DNA of 64,000 bases, taken from Pseudomonadota bacterium (GTDB lineage Bacteria > Pseudomonadota > Gammaproteobacteria > Pseudomonadales > Pseudohongiellaceae). The first letter of the stretch is position 1; every line of letters starts with the position of its first letter. The stretch is taken from the NCBI GenBank assembly GCA_027621405.1, contig JAQCBT010000014.1, positions 33,376 to 97,375 of the forward strand. The letters are read 5' to 3'. The notes under the pieces were generated by a model. It searched no databases. It saw only the letters and a list, made by a program, of their open reading frames with translations, and had not been told where the DNA came from. This document shows positions 27,294 to 36,133 of this stretch, one piece after another. The position numbers were made by a program, and so were the translations under genes.

Positions 27294-29432
27294 CTAGAAG
27301 GTGGTCTGGATAGAGAGCGTGAGACGGCGGTAGCGGCTGGAGCAGGAATCCTGGATCAATTCAATCTGGCCATCGATGGTGGTGCCGTCATAGCGTTCGC
27401 GGTAGCGACAGTCCGAGCCATCTGTGAAGTTGTCCGCTTCCAGACGAAAGGTCCAGTCCTCGAACCAGACCTTCTGCACGAAGAGGTCGAGAGAGCGGAG
27501 CCCATCGTTACGGGTGATGGTGACGATATCGATGTCATAGCGGCCATCATAGAATGGATAGCGGTAATCGAAGCCGTAGCTGAGGCCCAGACTGGTGATG
27601 TCCTGTCTAAAACCCAGATTGGCAAAGCCGCGTCCACCGATGCGTACCTTGCGTTGCAGGAAGGGATCGATGATCTCTGAGTCGAAAATGCCGACGGTCG
27701 CAGACACGATGGCATTGGGAAGGTTGAACTGGTTGAGCCTGACGCTGGCCCGGTTGAACATGCCCCAGCGCTTGGCAGGGCCAACATTGCCAGTGGCTGA
27801 CAGGGGTTCATCCGGATCCACGGTGGCATTGATGCGCCCTATATAATTGTCGACCTCTTCGTAGTTTGCGTTGGTAGAAAGAACCCCGGCGTCATTGGGC
27901 AGGCGATACTCCAGTGCGGCGGAATAGTTCCAGGAAGTCTCCGGTTCCAGTTCCGGGTTGCCCGCATTGGCGTCACGGTCACGATCGTCCTCATCGGTAG
28001 TGGCAGCGAAAGACGAAAAACTCAGCTGGGACACGTTGCGGCGCACCGTGCCACGGAACTGGAAGTTGTCGGTGAAGTTGTAGCGGTAGTCCAGGGAAGG
28101 GCGCCAGAACTGGAAGTCCCGGGTCTTGCGCACAACCCCGGTCTGGGCAATCTCGGAAGTCTCGAACACCACACTGGTCTCCAGTGAGCTGCGGGCACTC
28201 AAAGTCCAGTTGTGAAATGCGAATGCTTCATAGCGGTTTTCCTCAACATGGGTACCGGCATTGGAGATGGAGAGCGCCGGGGACAGCCCGCCGAATCGTT
28301 CCGAGGGCGGCTCGCTGCCGAATCTGGTGCCAATAAAGAGACTGGAATCCAGTTCGGTAATCGCGCTCTCCAATCCGATGCGCAGCGACTGGCTGTCGGT
28401 AAGGGAGAAGTTATAGTTGCCCTGTACGATGAACTCATTGGTCTCGCGCATGGAATCGATGAACAGATTCTTCTCCAGTGGCTCTTCCGCAGGGTCGGCC
28501 TGGAAACGTTCACGGACGAAATCCCTGATCTCATTGTTCCGGACAAACAGCAGCGAGAGGCGTGAGCCACCATCGAAACGGTACTCGTAGTCTCCGCCGA
28601 TCTCCCAGTTACGCTCCTTGTTATCTATCATTTCTTCCTGGATGCTGTTCACTACTCCTGCATCTGTGAAGTTGACGAAGTCGCGCCGGATTGGCCGCAG
28701 GAAATCGCCTTCACTGGCGAGCACATTGAACTGCATGCGGTGCGGGCCTGTGCTGTAACTCATGTTGGCAGAGACTGAATGCTCATCCTGATCGCGGATA
28801 TTGGTCTCAAACAATGTACCGAGTAGTTCACCTGTAGGACCCAGTCGCCGCTCCCGGTTATCGCGGTTCTCATAGTTGGGGCGGGCCTCAAGATTTAGCA
28901 GTGCCTGGAAATTCCCTATCTGTTGGGACCATGCGACGGAGCCGCCGGCCTCATAGGTATCATCATGATTGAGGCGATTCACCAACTCCACGGTCGTAGT
29001 GGAGCGACTGTTGGACTCGACAAGGATGATATTGATTACCTCGCTGCTGCCGCGCACATTGAGTTCTCCGGACGTATTACGGATGATCTCGATGCGTACT
29101 ACTTCATCTGCCGAGATACGATCGAGCTGATCCTGTAGCGAGTTGTCCTTGCCGGCGATGCGCTGCCCATTGATCAGCAGGTTGCCGCCGGTTCCGAGTC
29201 CGCGACCACCTCTTCCACCGGGCCCACCCCGGCCAATATTGATGCCGGGAATGCGTTCCAGCATGTCATTGGCTGTGATGGGGTTGTACTGGCTGAAGAA
29301 TGACGCCTCGTAGACTACGGTGGAATCATCCACTTCGGACGCAGATTCTTCCGGGGATTGGGCCCAGGCAGGCCCACTAGTGGGGGCCGTGCAGAGTAGA
29401 AAAATGGCAATCAGGACAAGAATACGGGGCAT
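27294..29432 (-). CDS. TonB-dependent receptor with glycine-rich plug (paralogue of 15545-17767)
   Basis: A 712-residue outer-membrane receptor. After the signal peptide (LLCTAPTSGPAWAQ) comes STVVYEASFFSQYNPITANDMLERIPGI, the same opening as in the receptor at 15545, then a shorter Gly/Arg run (GRGGPGGRGGRGLGTGG), ILINGQ-like LLINGQRIAGKDN, and IIRNTSGELNVRGSSEVIN. The barrel is rich in aromatic girdles and ends in Phe (LTLSIQTTF). The glycine run and the missing canonical plug loops set both proteins apart from classical siderophore receptors. Ligand unknown; upstream is an uncharacterised protein gene in the opposite direction. Confidence 0.87.
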   Translation of the reverse strand: MPRILVLIAIFLLCTAPTSGPAWAQSPEESASEVDDSTVVYEASFFSQYNPITANDMLERIPGINIGRGGPGGRGGRGLGTGGNLLINGQRIAGKDNSLQDQLDRISADEVVRIEIIRNTSGELNVRGSSEVINIILVESNSRSTTTVELVNRLNHDDTYEAGGSVAWSQQIGNFQALLNLEARPNYENRDNRERRLGPTGELLGTLFETNIRDQDEHSVSANMSYSTGPHRMQFNVLASEGDFLRPIRRDFVNFTDAGVVNSIQEEMIDNKERNWEIGGDYEYRFDGGSRLSLLFVRNNEIRDFVRERFQADPAEEPLEKNLFIDSMRETNEFIVQGNYNFSLTDSQSLRIGLESAITELDSSLFIGTRFGSEPPSERFGGLSPALSISNAGTHVEENRYEAFAFHNWTLSARSSLETSVVFETSEIAQTGVVRKTRDFQFWRPSLDYRYNFTDNFQFRGTVRRNVSQLSFSSFAATTDEDDRDRDANAGNPELEPETSWNYSAALEYRLPNDAGVLSTNANYEEVDNYIGRINATVDPDEPLSATGNVGPAKRWGMFNRASVRLNQFNLPNAIVSATVGIFDSEIIDPFLQRKVRIGGRGFANLGFRQDITSLGLSYGFDYRYPFYDGRYDIDIVTITRNDGLRSLDLFVQKVWFEDWTFRLEADNFTDGSDCRYRERYDGTTIDGQIELIQDSCSSRYRRLTLSIQTTF

Positions 29433-29715
29433 AGTGGTGGATTATACGGCCAGTTGTTGGTGTTGTGGTGATTTAGACGCTAGGGTCTGGCTAAAGTTAT
29501 CAGAATTTGCGCGGCTTGCGGGCGTATTAAAGTCTATACGCGTTGATTGGTATGATTGGATCGCTTTTTTAGCAGGCATAAGCGCAATTTGCCGCACTTC
29601 TTGCTTCTTATATGGGGTTCGATTCAAGCCTGTCGATTAATTTCAAATGCAATCATGCCGACAAAATTCAGGACGAAGTTCGATTTAGCACACGACTGGT
29701 TGACTGGAGCTGGGC

Positions 29716-30318
29716 ATGTCTTCGGAAGTAGTCTCAATACCTATCAGGGAAACCTCTCTCTCTCGATATTTTTGTGGTCGTCTCAACGAGTACGCAAGGC
29801 GATTTCGACCGCCACCCCAGGAAGAAACCTGTCTCTATCTAAGTAAGCTGCTGGAACGCCTCGCGTATAGCGAGCAACTATTCTCCTATGATGAGGGCAG
29901 AATCTCCCTGCGCCCTCTGGCCCTGCTCTATGGTGATGCGGCGGAGGCCGAGAATGAACGCCAGCGCTGTCTCCTGTTACAGCAACTGGGTGATATGGCC
30001 CTGTTCCTGGGCGCCCTGTTTCCAGAGAAATGGGCCCGCCGCGGTATCGGACAGGATTACTTTGTGGGTATGGGCGGTGGTGCCTATGACTATCTCGCCG
30101 GTAACGCCCGGACCAACAACCATATCTTCGCCGAGCTGGCCAATACTTTCACCCGCATGCTGGAAATGGTGGCTAACGCCTGTTCGAAAGAACAGCGAAT
30201 GAGTGCCGAGGATGTGCTTGGCCTGTACCAGCGGTGGACCATGAATCGGGATCCTGTGATTGCCAGCCAGTTACGTGCCCTCGGTATTGAGGTGATCGGT
30301 AACGAACGCCTGCAGTAA
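29716..30318 (+). CDS. Conserved protein of unknown function
   Basis: A cytoplasmic, helical protein of 200 residues with no signal peptide or membrane segment. Distinctive segments are SLSRYFCGRLNEYARRF, LARYLSxLL-like TCLYLSKLLERLAYSEQLF, LLQQLGDMALFLGALFP and GIGQDYFVGMGGGAYDYLA, the last well conserved in look (Gly-rich loop). I recognise no domain. The ATG at 29716 has TGGAG upstream. Its TAA stop is the first three bases of the palindrome at 30316-30369, which therefore ends both the gene and probably its transcript. Confidence 0.6.
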   Translation: MSSEVVSIPIRETSLSRYFCGRLNEYARRFRPPPQEETCLYLSKLLERLAYSEQLFSYDEGRISLRPLALLYGDAAEAENERQRCLLLQQLGDMALFLGALFPEKWARRGIGQDYFVGMGGGAYDYLAGNARTNNHIFAELANTFTRMLEMVANACSKEQRMSAEDVLGLYQRWTMNRDPVIASQLRALGIEVIGNERLQ

Positions 30319-30369
30319 TAATAGGGACAGATTTATTTTTTGAAAAAAATAAATCTGTCCCTATTATTA
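30316..30369. repeat. Long palindromic element, copy A
   Basis: A perfect 26-base inverted repeat around a two-base centre; the arm starts TAATAATAGGGACAG and continues ATTTATTTTTT. The first TAA is the stop codon of the upstream gene. The GGGACAGATTTATTTTT core recurs at 31428 and 31653. The run of T after the stem also fits a terminator in both directions. Confidence 0.85.
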
Positions 30370-30403
30370 CAGTCTCCAGCACTTCTATTGCACCGGGGTT
30401 TTT

Positions 30404-31438
30404 GTGTTCGCAACAGGTTCGAGAAACATCTGTATGTACTTGCTGGTATCGAGCCTGCAGTTTTTGTACACAGGCGCACAGGCCCAGCAGACCTTCGACC
30501 TGCAAGCCCACCGTGGCGGGCTTGGCCTGATGACCGAGAGCACCCTTGAAGCCTTCACCAATGCCCTGGAACTTGGTGTCACTACCCTGGAGATGGATAT
30601 CCAGATTACGGAAGACGGCGTTGCCGTGGTCACCCACGATCGCCAGATTCAGCCTCAAAAGTGCCGCGATGCACAGATGCTCGTGGCCAACGATCCTGAA
30701 TATCCCTATGTGGGTAAATACATCAAAGATCTATCCATGGCACAGATCCATACCCTCAATTGTGGTTATCAGCAACTCCCGGGTTACCCTGAACAAAAAG
30801 TGATAGCTGGCGCCTCTATGCCGATGCTCGCCGATGTTTTCGCCTTGTTGGAGACCTATCCTGCAGAATCTGTGTGGCTGAACATCGAGACCAAGGTGGA
30901 AGCCGGGGCGCCGGAGGAAACTGCGCCTCGTGCCAGCTTCATTCGCGTGGTTCTGGAAGAGATCGAGAGAGCAGGTGTTCAGGATCGGGTCACGATCCAG
31001 AGTTTTGACTGGGGCACTCTGATGGCGCTGGGAAGTGTTGCGCCTGATATTCCCCTTGTGGCTCTCACCAATGGGCAGTCATTCCTGGCTTGTGGAGAAC
31101 CCGGTGCCTCCCCATGGTTGGGTGGTATTGACATGGATGACTTCGATTGTGATGTGGTCGCCGCCGCAGCTTCTTTCGGGGCAAGTGCTATTTCACCGGT
31201 GCATGGGTCACCGCAGGACGGCAGGATCGGTGATGTTGACTACGAGCCCTTCGTGACAGCGGCGATGGTCGAGCGGGCCCGCAGCGCAGGCCTCAGGGTC
31301 ATTCCCTGGACGGTGGATGACCGCGATACGATGCACTATCTGATGGATCTGGGGGTGGATGGCATCATCACCAATTACCCTGATCGCTTGCGGGAAGTCA
31401 TGCAGGAACGGGGGCTGCCTCTGCCTCCGGGAAAATAG
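30404..31438 (+). CDS. Glycerophosphodiester phosphodiesterase
   Basis: A secreted enzyme of about 344 residues that hydrolyses glycerophosphodiesters to glycerol-3-phosphate and an alcohol. A hydrophobic N-terminus (LLVSSLQFLYTGAQAQ) acts as signal peptide. The GDPD TIM-barrel motifs are AHRGG with His36, TEST in place of the usual PENT, LEMDIQIT with Glu64 and Asp66, and VVTHDR with His79; the end reads GVDGIITNYPDRL. GTG at 30404 is the likely start, but the ATG at 30434 would also leave a signal peptide. The gene lies between palindromes A and B; its stop codon TAG lies inside copy B. Confidence 0.87.
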   Translation: MFATGSRNICMYLLVSSLQFLYTGAQAQQTFDLQAHRGGLGLMTESTLEAFTNALELGVTTLEMDIQITEDGVAVVTHDRQIQPQKCRDAQMLVANDPEYPYVGKYIKDLSMAQIHTLNCGYQQLPGYPEQKVIAGASMPMLADVFALLETYPAESVWLNIETKVEAGAPEETAPRASFIRVVLEEIERAGVQDRVTIQSFDWGTLMALGSVAPDIPLVALTNGQSFLACGEPGASPWLGGIDMDDFDCDVVAAAASFGASAISPVHGSPQDGRIGDVDYEPFVTAAMVERARSAGLRVIPWTVDDRDTMHYLMDLGVDGIITNYPDRLREVMQERGLPLPPGK

Positions 31439-31487
31439 GGACAGATTTATTTTTTTTTAAAAAAATAAATCTGTCCCTATTTTCCCG
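31428..31487. repeat. Long palindromic element, copy B
   Basis: Inverted repeat with arms beginning CGGGAAAATAGGGACAG and continuing into T and A tracts. The stop codon TAG of the phosphodiesterase gene lies at 31436-31438 inside the left arm. Flanks outside the shared core differ from copies A and C. Confidence 0.85.
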
Positions 31488-31652
31488 TGTGTAACGTTGA
31501 TTGCTGGCTTGGTTTCCCTTTGATTAGGGCTGCAGTGGTTCGGGGTCGCGAAAGTACCTTAGGGTGGAAGCACAAAGAAGGTTTAGATATCTCGGCTGTC
31601 ACTGACTAGGCGGCAGTGGGGCGGCAGGGTTTCTGCCCCGCGGGTCAAGTCA

Positions 31653-31703
31653 AAAAATAGGGACAGATTTATTTTTTTAAAAAATAAATCTGTCCCTATT
31701 TTT
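31653..31703. repeat. Long palindromic element, copy C
   Basis: Arms starting AAAAATAGGGACAG with T and A tracts in the centre, about 51 bases in all. The minus-strand gene that follows ends inside it: its TAG stop is at 31696-31698. About 165 bases of unassigned sequence separate it from copy B. Confidence 0.85.
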
Positions 31704-32904
31704 CGAGGAAGTCGTCGATGGCGTTGTACATGGCAACGCGGTGTGCCTGGGAAATGGAACCACCGGCCGCGGCGTGAGTCCATGCGCTCAATACCACGAT
31801 GACGAGATTGGTTTCCGGATTGATGTGGATGCCCTGGCCGAAGATACCGCGGGCGTCATAGGTTCCGTCTCCAGGTAACCACCACAGGTAGCCGTAGCCG
31901 TCCGATGCAGGCGAAGGAGTGGTGGATTCTTCCATCCAGCCATCCGGCAATACGCGAGTCCCGTCGGGTAGTACGCCGTCGTTCAATGCAAACAAGCCGA
32001 TGCGTCCATAGTCACGCAGGGTCACGTTGAGGCAGCAGCCGCCCCGTTCCCCAGCCGGACCGTGGGTCGACCAAACGGCATCCGCTTCCATGCCGTAGGG
32101 TTGCCAGATCTTGTATTGCAGGTAGCTGGAAAGATTGTTGCCGATGGCGGCACGTACGATGGCGCCAACGAGGTCGGTCTCCCCCGTATTGTAGTTGAAT
32201 ACCTGTCCGGGTTCCGCGACCCGCTCCTTGCTGCCGAGATAATTCATCATGGCAACCAGATCCATGTCGGGATAGCTGGCAACATCGGAATTCATGTCGG
32301 TGTAGTCTTCGTTCCAGGCCACTCCGGAGGCCATCTGCAGCACGTCGCGCAGGGTCGCGTCGTCGTAGGAGCTGTTCTTCAGCAGCGGCAGGTAGTCGGA
32401 TACCTTGTCGTCGACGCTGCTTATGTAACCATCCTTGATCGCTGCGCCCAGTAGCATTGAGGTGACTGACTTGGACATGGAAAAGGAAATCCAGCGGGTG
32501 TCCTCATCATTGCCCATGCCATAGAACTCATGTTTGATTTCACCATCCTTGATTACCAATAATCCCGCGGCGTGGTAATTAAGCTTGTAGTCGTCCAGGG
32601 AATAACTCTGGCCATCTACTTCATATCGCAACGCGCTCAGGTCCGTCAGGGAAACCGGAAGCTCGCGGACATCGTCGCCGGCGTGAATGGTGCGTCCGGG
32701 GTACAGGCGCCACCAGTTGCGAAAGCGCACGATCTGGGTGTCTCCCGAATCGCTCAACACACTGGAAGGATCGCCAGCGGGTAACAGGGCTGTATCCAGG
32801 GCAGGATCTACATAACGTGCAGTTTGCCCCAGGGCCGATGCCTGGATGAATGCGATACAGCCGAGGATTGTGATGAGCCTGGGAAGCGCCTGTAAAATTT
32901 TCAT
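31696..32904 (-). CDS. Beta-lactamase-family serine hydrolase (NylB/esterase type)
   Basis: A secreted enzyme of 402 residues with a signal peptide ending in ASALGQT. The fold is that of class C beta-lactamases and 6-aminohexanoate-dimer hydrolases: the nucleophile motif is SMSK in ISFSMSKSVTS, a tyrosine motif is FNYNTGETD, and the C-terminal motif reads GIFGQGIH in place of KTG. The last suggests an esterase or amidase rather than an antibiotic-degrading enzyme. It ends inside palindrome C and precedes an amino-acid permease gene on the same strand upstream. Confidence 0.87.
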   Translation of the reverse strand: MKILQALPRLITILGCIAFIQASALGQTARYVDPALDTALLPAGDPSSVLSDSGDTQIVRFRNWWRLYPGRTIHAGDDVRELPVSLTDLSALRYEVDGQSYSLDDYKLNYHAAGLLVIKDGEIKHEFYGMGNDEDTRWISFSMSKSVTSMLLGAAIKDGYISSVDDKVSDYLPLLKNSSYDDATLRDVLQMASGVAWNEDYTDMNSDVASYPDMDLVAMMNYLGSKERVAEPGQVFNYNTGETDLVGAIVRAAIGNNLSSYLQYKIWQPYGMEADAVWSTHGPAGERGGCCLNVTLRDYGRIGLFALNDGVLPDGTRVLPDGWMEESTTPSPASDGYGYLWWLPGDGTYDARGIFGQGIHINPETNLVIVVLSAWTHAAAGGSISQAHRVAMYNAIDDFLEK

Positions 32905-32978
32905 GAAATGGTTCCTTCAGAGCGTGACCACAGTCTATTGGAATTGAAACGGGGCGACCAGTGCCAGTGGGAAGAAGG

Positions 32979-34289
32979 CTATTTCTTGCGAAGCGCTACT
33001 GCCAGATAGTAAACCAACAGGCCGCTGCCGATGATGCCGAGGCTGAAGAGTCCTTCCACCGGGCGATTGATCAGGGTAAACCACAGGGTCCATCCGGTTA
33101 GTAACAAATACAGAATGGGTGGCAGTGGGTAGAGGAACGTCCGGTACGGTCGTTCGAGGTCTGGTTGCCGCCAGCGCAAGACGAAGATGCCGAACACGGT
33201 CACGAAACTGTTCAGTCCCAGGGTGAATCCGGAGAACACCAGAATGGATTCGAAGGTGGAAGAGAATATGAATAACAACGCGACGAAGGATTGAATGCAG
33301 ATGGCGAGGGCGGGGATTCCGTCCTTGTTCTTGCGCCCCAGCACTCCCAGCGCCGGATAGTCTTCGCCGATAACCTGGATGACCCGGGGGCCAGCCATGG
33401 TCATGGCGCTTACCGTGGAGACCAGTAGTAAGGCCAATATCAGGCCGGTGAACCGTCCAATAGAATCACCGAAAGTGGCCTGGGCGGCGATTGCGCCCAC
33501 TTCTACCTGGCCCGCCATGGCGTCCATGGGTGTGGCGTAGAGGAACGCGTAGTTCAGTCCCAGGTAGAGCAGGGTTACCACCGAGGTACCTGTGATCAGG
33601 ATCCACGGCAGGGTCTTCTGCGGATTTTCCAGTTCGCCGGAAAGATAGGTGGCGGCATTCCAGCCGGTGTAGGCAAAGCTCACATAGATGAGGGCTACGG
33701 CAAACACGCCACTGCTGATGATGCCTCCGTCTCCTGCTTGTGGCGTGAAAATCACCGGCTGCGGTGACGAAGCCAGCAGTACTGTACCGAGCACGAAGCC
33801 AACGATGACGGCAATCTTCACCACGGTGAAAATCACCTGGGTGCCGCTGCTGTTGCGGTGGTTTGTGGCATGGATCGCGGTGAGAACAATCAGCAGTGAC
33901 GCAGCCATGAACTTGCGAGTCATATCACCCAGGCCAGGATCGATCACCGACGCGGCATAGGCGGCGAAAGTCATGGCTGCCAGGGCCACCGGTCCGGCGA
34001 AACCCACCGTGGACGAGACCCAGCCCGAAACGAAGCCGGCAGCCGGATGATAGATTCGGCGCAAGAGATTGTATTCGCCACCGGAGCGAGGCAGGGCCGC
34101 ACCCAGTTCCGCATAGGTCATGGCGCCGCAGAGGGCGGCGACGCCACCTATTGCCCAAAGGGCAAGCAGGGCGAACCCGGACCGAATATCCAGCAGTTGA
34201 AAGCCCAGGGACGTGAATACCCCGGTGCCGACCATATTGGCTATAACAACGGCAGTGAGGGTGGGAAATCGAAACTTGTCGGCGGACAT
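32979..34289 (-). CDS. APC-superfamily amino acid permease
   Basis: An inner-membrane carrier of about 436 residues with twelve predicted membrane helices. The first helix has IANMVGTGVFTSLGF, the unwound glycine motif of APC transporters, and helix 2-3 shows YAELGAALPRSGGEYNLL. The ATG at 34289 is preferred because the 19 extra upstream residues do not fit; CACTATAATG lies just before it and looks like a -10 element, so the transcript may start very close to the gene. Substrate not evident. It follows the TlpA-like gene by about 100 bases. Confidence 0.85.
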   Translation of the reverse strand: MSADKFRFPTLTAVVIANMVGTGVFTSLGFQLLDIRSGFALLALWAIGGVAALCGAMTYAELGAALPRSGGEYNLLRRIYHPAAGFVSGWVSSTVGFAGPVALAAMTFAAYAASVIDPGLGDMTRKFMAASLLIVLTAIHATNHRNSSGTQVIFTVVKIAVIVGFVLGTVLLASSPQPVIFTPQAGDGGIISSGVFAVALIYVSFAYTGWNAATYLSGELENPQKTLPWILITGTSVVTLLYLGLNYAFLYATPMDAMAGQVEVGAIAAQATFGDSIGRFTGLILALLLVSTVSAMTMAGPRVIQVIGEDYPALGVLGRKNKDGIPALAICIQSFVALLFIFSSTFESILVFSGFTLGLNSFVTVFGIFVLRWRQPDLERPYRTFLYPLPPILYLLLTGWTLWFTLINRPVEGLFSLGIIGSGLLVYYLAVALRKK

Positions 34290-34388
34290 CGGCGCATTAT
34301 AGTGAGCAATGACCACCGCGGCATAGATTTTGTTGGGGCAGAGCAAGGCTGGATCGATCAGTCGCAGCGATCTGCCGTTTGTGACTAA

Positions 34389-34892
34389 TCAGAGGTTCTT
34401 TAATTCTCGCTGGAACCAGTCTTGCAGTAATTCCCGGGTCATGATGCCGGAATGAGATTGCATGCTGTGCTGTGTATCGAAGAAATAGCTGCGTGGTAGC
34501 TCACCGAACCAGGCCGGGTCGATTGAGAACCTCAGTCTCTCCGTGAAGCTGTCGGCAAACATGTAGGAAGGGAAATCCTGCAGGCCAAAATCTTCGAGAA
34601 ACTCGTAAGCGCTCTCTCTGTCCTGTAGTGGGTCCGTAGATATCAGCACGAATGGCAGGTCGGGATTGGCTTGCAGGATAGAACCCATCATCTCCAGTTC
34701 GACCAGACAGGGAGGGCAGTCGACAGACCACAGCCCTAACAGGAATTCACGGCCCGCAAACTCCTGCTTGATGGCAGCAAAGGTGTCCGCAGTAAAGGGC
34801 TTAAAGCTGTCCGCCTGGACTTGAGCGGTAAACGTCAGCGCCAATGCGAGACTGAGCAAGGCGGGCCCAGCTGTTGCCCTGAGTCTAATCAC
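34389..34892 (-). CDS. TlpA-like periplasmic thioredoxin
   Basis: A 167-residue secreted thioredoxin-fold protein. A GTG start at 34892 gives the signal peptide LRATAGPALLSLALALTFTAQVQA; its eight-base overlap with the stop of the preceding gene points to translational coupling. The redox motif is CPPC in GLWSVDCPPCLVELE; the cis-Pro-like segment is LQDFPSYMF and the protein ends in a helix. It may reduce disulphides in the CECC protein encoded immediately upstream. An ATG nearly 100 bases upstream would be too long. Membership of a metal-linked cluster is inference. Confidence 0.82.
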   Translation of the reverse strand: MIRLRATAGPALLSLALALTFTAQVQADSFKPFTADTFAAIKQEFAGREFLLGLWSVDCPPCLVELEMMGSILQANPDLPFVLISTDPLQDRESAYEFLEDFGLQDFPSYMFADSFTERLRFSIDPAWFGELPRSYFFDTQHSMQSHSGIMTRELLQDWFQRELKNL

Positions 34893-36123
34893 TGGCGGTA
34901 CTCCGCAGTTCATCAGAGAAGCCGGTGAACACATAGCCGAACTCATCGCTGTGCCAGGACAGGTACAGGCCTTCTTCATGCTGCACAATCAATGGATAGT
35001 CGGAAGCGGCAACAGTGGTAAAGAGAGTCTGGGCTTGTGACCAGGTTCGGCCATCATCGGTGGAAGTGATCAGATTGATCAGCGACTGGCTACCATCAAA
35101 TCCCTTCCATACCAGGTACAACTTATTGCCACTCTCGGCAAGAAATGGGTGCCCAGCGCCAGGATTACCATCTACCCGAAAGACATCATGAGCTTGCTTG
35201 TCAGCGAATGAGAAGCGTCCATAGTAGGTGCCCTGATGACGATCGCCATTGCTGAACCAACTCATATGGTAGTCACCAGATTTTGCTGATTGCACCATGG
35301 TTGGACCATGGTGGGGGCAGGCGTTGATCTGCCATTCATCGTAGCTGGCTCGATGCATCTCCGCGGTGTTGCCTTCGGGCGTCAGTATGGCGATAGCATG
35401 GTCGCGCGTGGTTTCGCCAAAGATCTGTCGCCACAATATAGCGATGTTCTCAGTGCCATTGGGTGCGATTGCGATTCGACAGCATTCGCAGCTGTGGTCG
35501 GCGACCCGACTGTTTGTCGAGAATGTGGCACCCCGGTCTTCGGATACGGCATAGTAGATCGCTGCACCCCCATACTCTTCGTCTCTTGCAAGATGTGCCT
35601 CCAGGTCCCGTTTGTCGATCCAGACCAGATAGAGGTGGCCGGATTCGGTGAGGAACAGGCTTTCGAAGCGATGCCCTGCGAACAGCTTGTCGTCATTGAT
35701 GGTGCGAGGTGCTTCGAAACTGGCACCGTTATCCAGTGAACGACTGAAACGAATCTCTCCGGTGAAGCGAGGTGAAGTTTTCAGGGTCCAGGAAACATAG
35801 ATCACACCCGTGTCATCGACCAGTATCTTCGGTCGGTTCTCGCCATTGTGCTCCGCATCCTCCGCTACAGAGTTTACTGCAACGGGTTTGCTGTAGCTCA
35901 GCCCGCGATTGTCTGAATAGCTCACATAGACATGCTGGTTCTGCACAAAGGCCACCCAATGGCGGTTGTCGCTATCAAAAACCGCGCTGGGTGTGCTGCC
36001 ACAATGCACAGAAACGGTATCTTCAGACTCACACAGCGCCGGCAAGGCAGCGGCTTCCATGGCAGTTAGAAGCCATAGCAAGGTTCCCATAATATGTGCC
36101 AGCCGTGTTGACTGTTTCATCAC
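34885..36123 (-). CDS. Secreted BNR/sialidase-like propeller protein with CECC motif
   Basis: A 412-residue protein with a signal peptide (LLWLLTAMEAAALPAL). Repeated Asp-box-like segments S-x-D-x-G-x-x-[FW] (YSDNRGLSYS, RSLDNGASFEAP, SEDRGATFST, TSTDDGRTWSQ) indicate a beta-propeller of the sialidase/BNR kind. Between two of them lie HSCECCRIAIAP and INACPHHGPTM, four cysteines and three histidines close together, which would suit a metal or redox site and is not part of a normal sialidase active site; the arginine triad of sialidases was not found. The gene sits 10 bases after the TonB receptor and overlaps the TlpA-like gene, so the three are one operon. Confidence 0.75.
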   Translation of the reverse strand: MMKQSTRLAHIMGTLLWLLTAMEAAALPALCESEDTVSVHCGSTPSAVFDSDNRHWVAFVQNQHVYVSYSDNRGLSYSKPVAVNSVAEDAEHNGENRPKILVDDTGVIYVSWTLKTSPRFTGEIRFSRSLDNGASFEAPRTINDDKLFAGHRFESLFLTESGHLYLVWIDKRDLEAHLARDEEYGGAAIYYAVSEDRGATFSTNSRVADHSCECCRIAIAPNGTENIAILWRQIFGETTRDHAIAILTPEGNTAEMHRASYDEWQINACPHHGPTMVQSAKSGDYHMSWFSNGDRHQGTYYGRFSFADKQAHDVFRVDGNPGAGHPFLAESGNKLYLVWKGFDGSQSLINLITSTDDGRTWSQAQTLFTTVAASDYPLIVQHEEGLYLSWHSDEFGYVFTGFSDELRSTASD

Positions 36124-36133
36124 GCGATCAATC

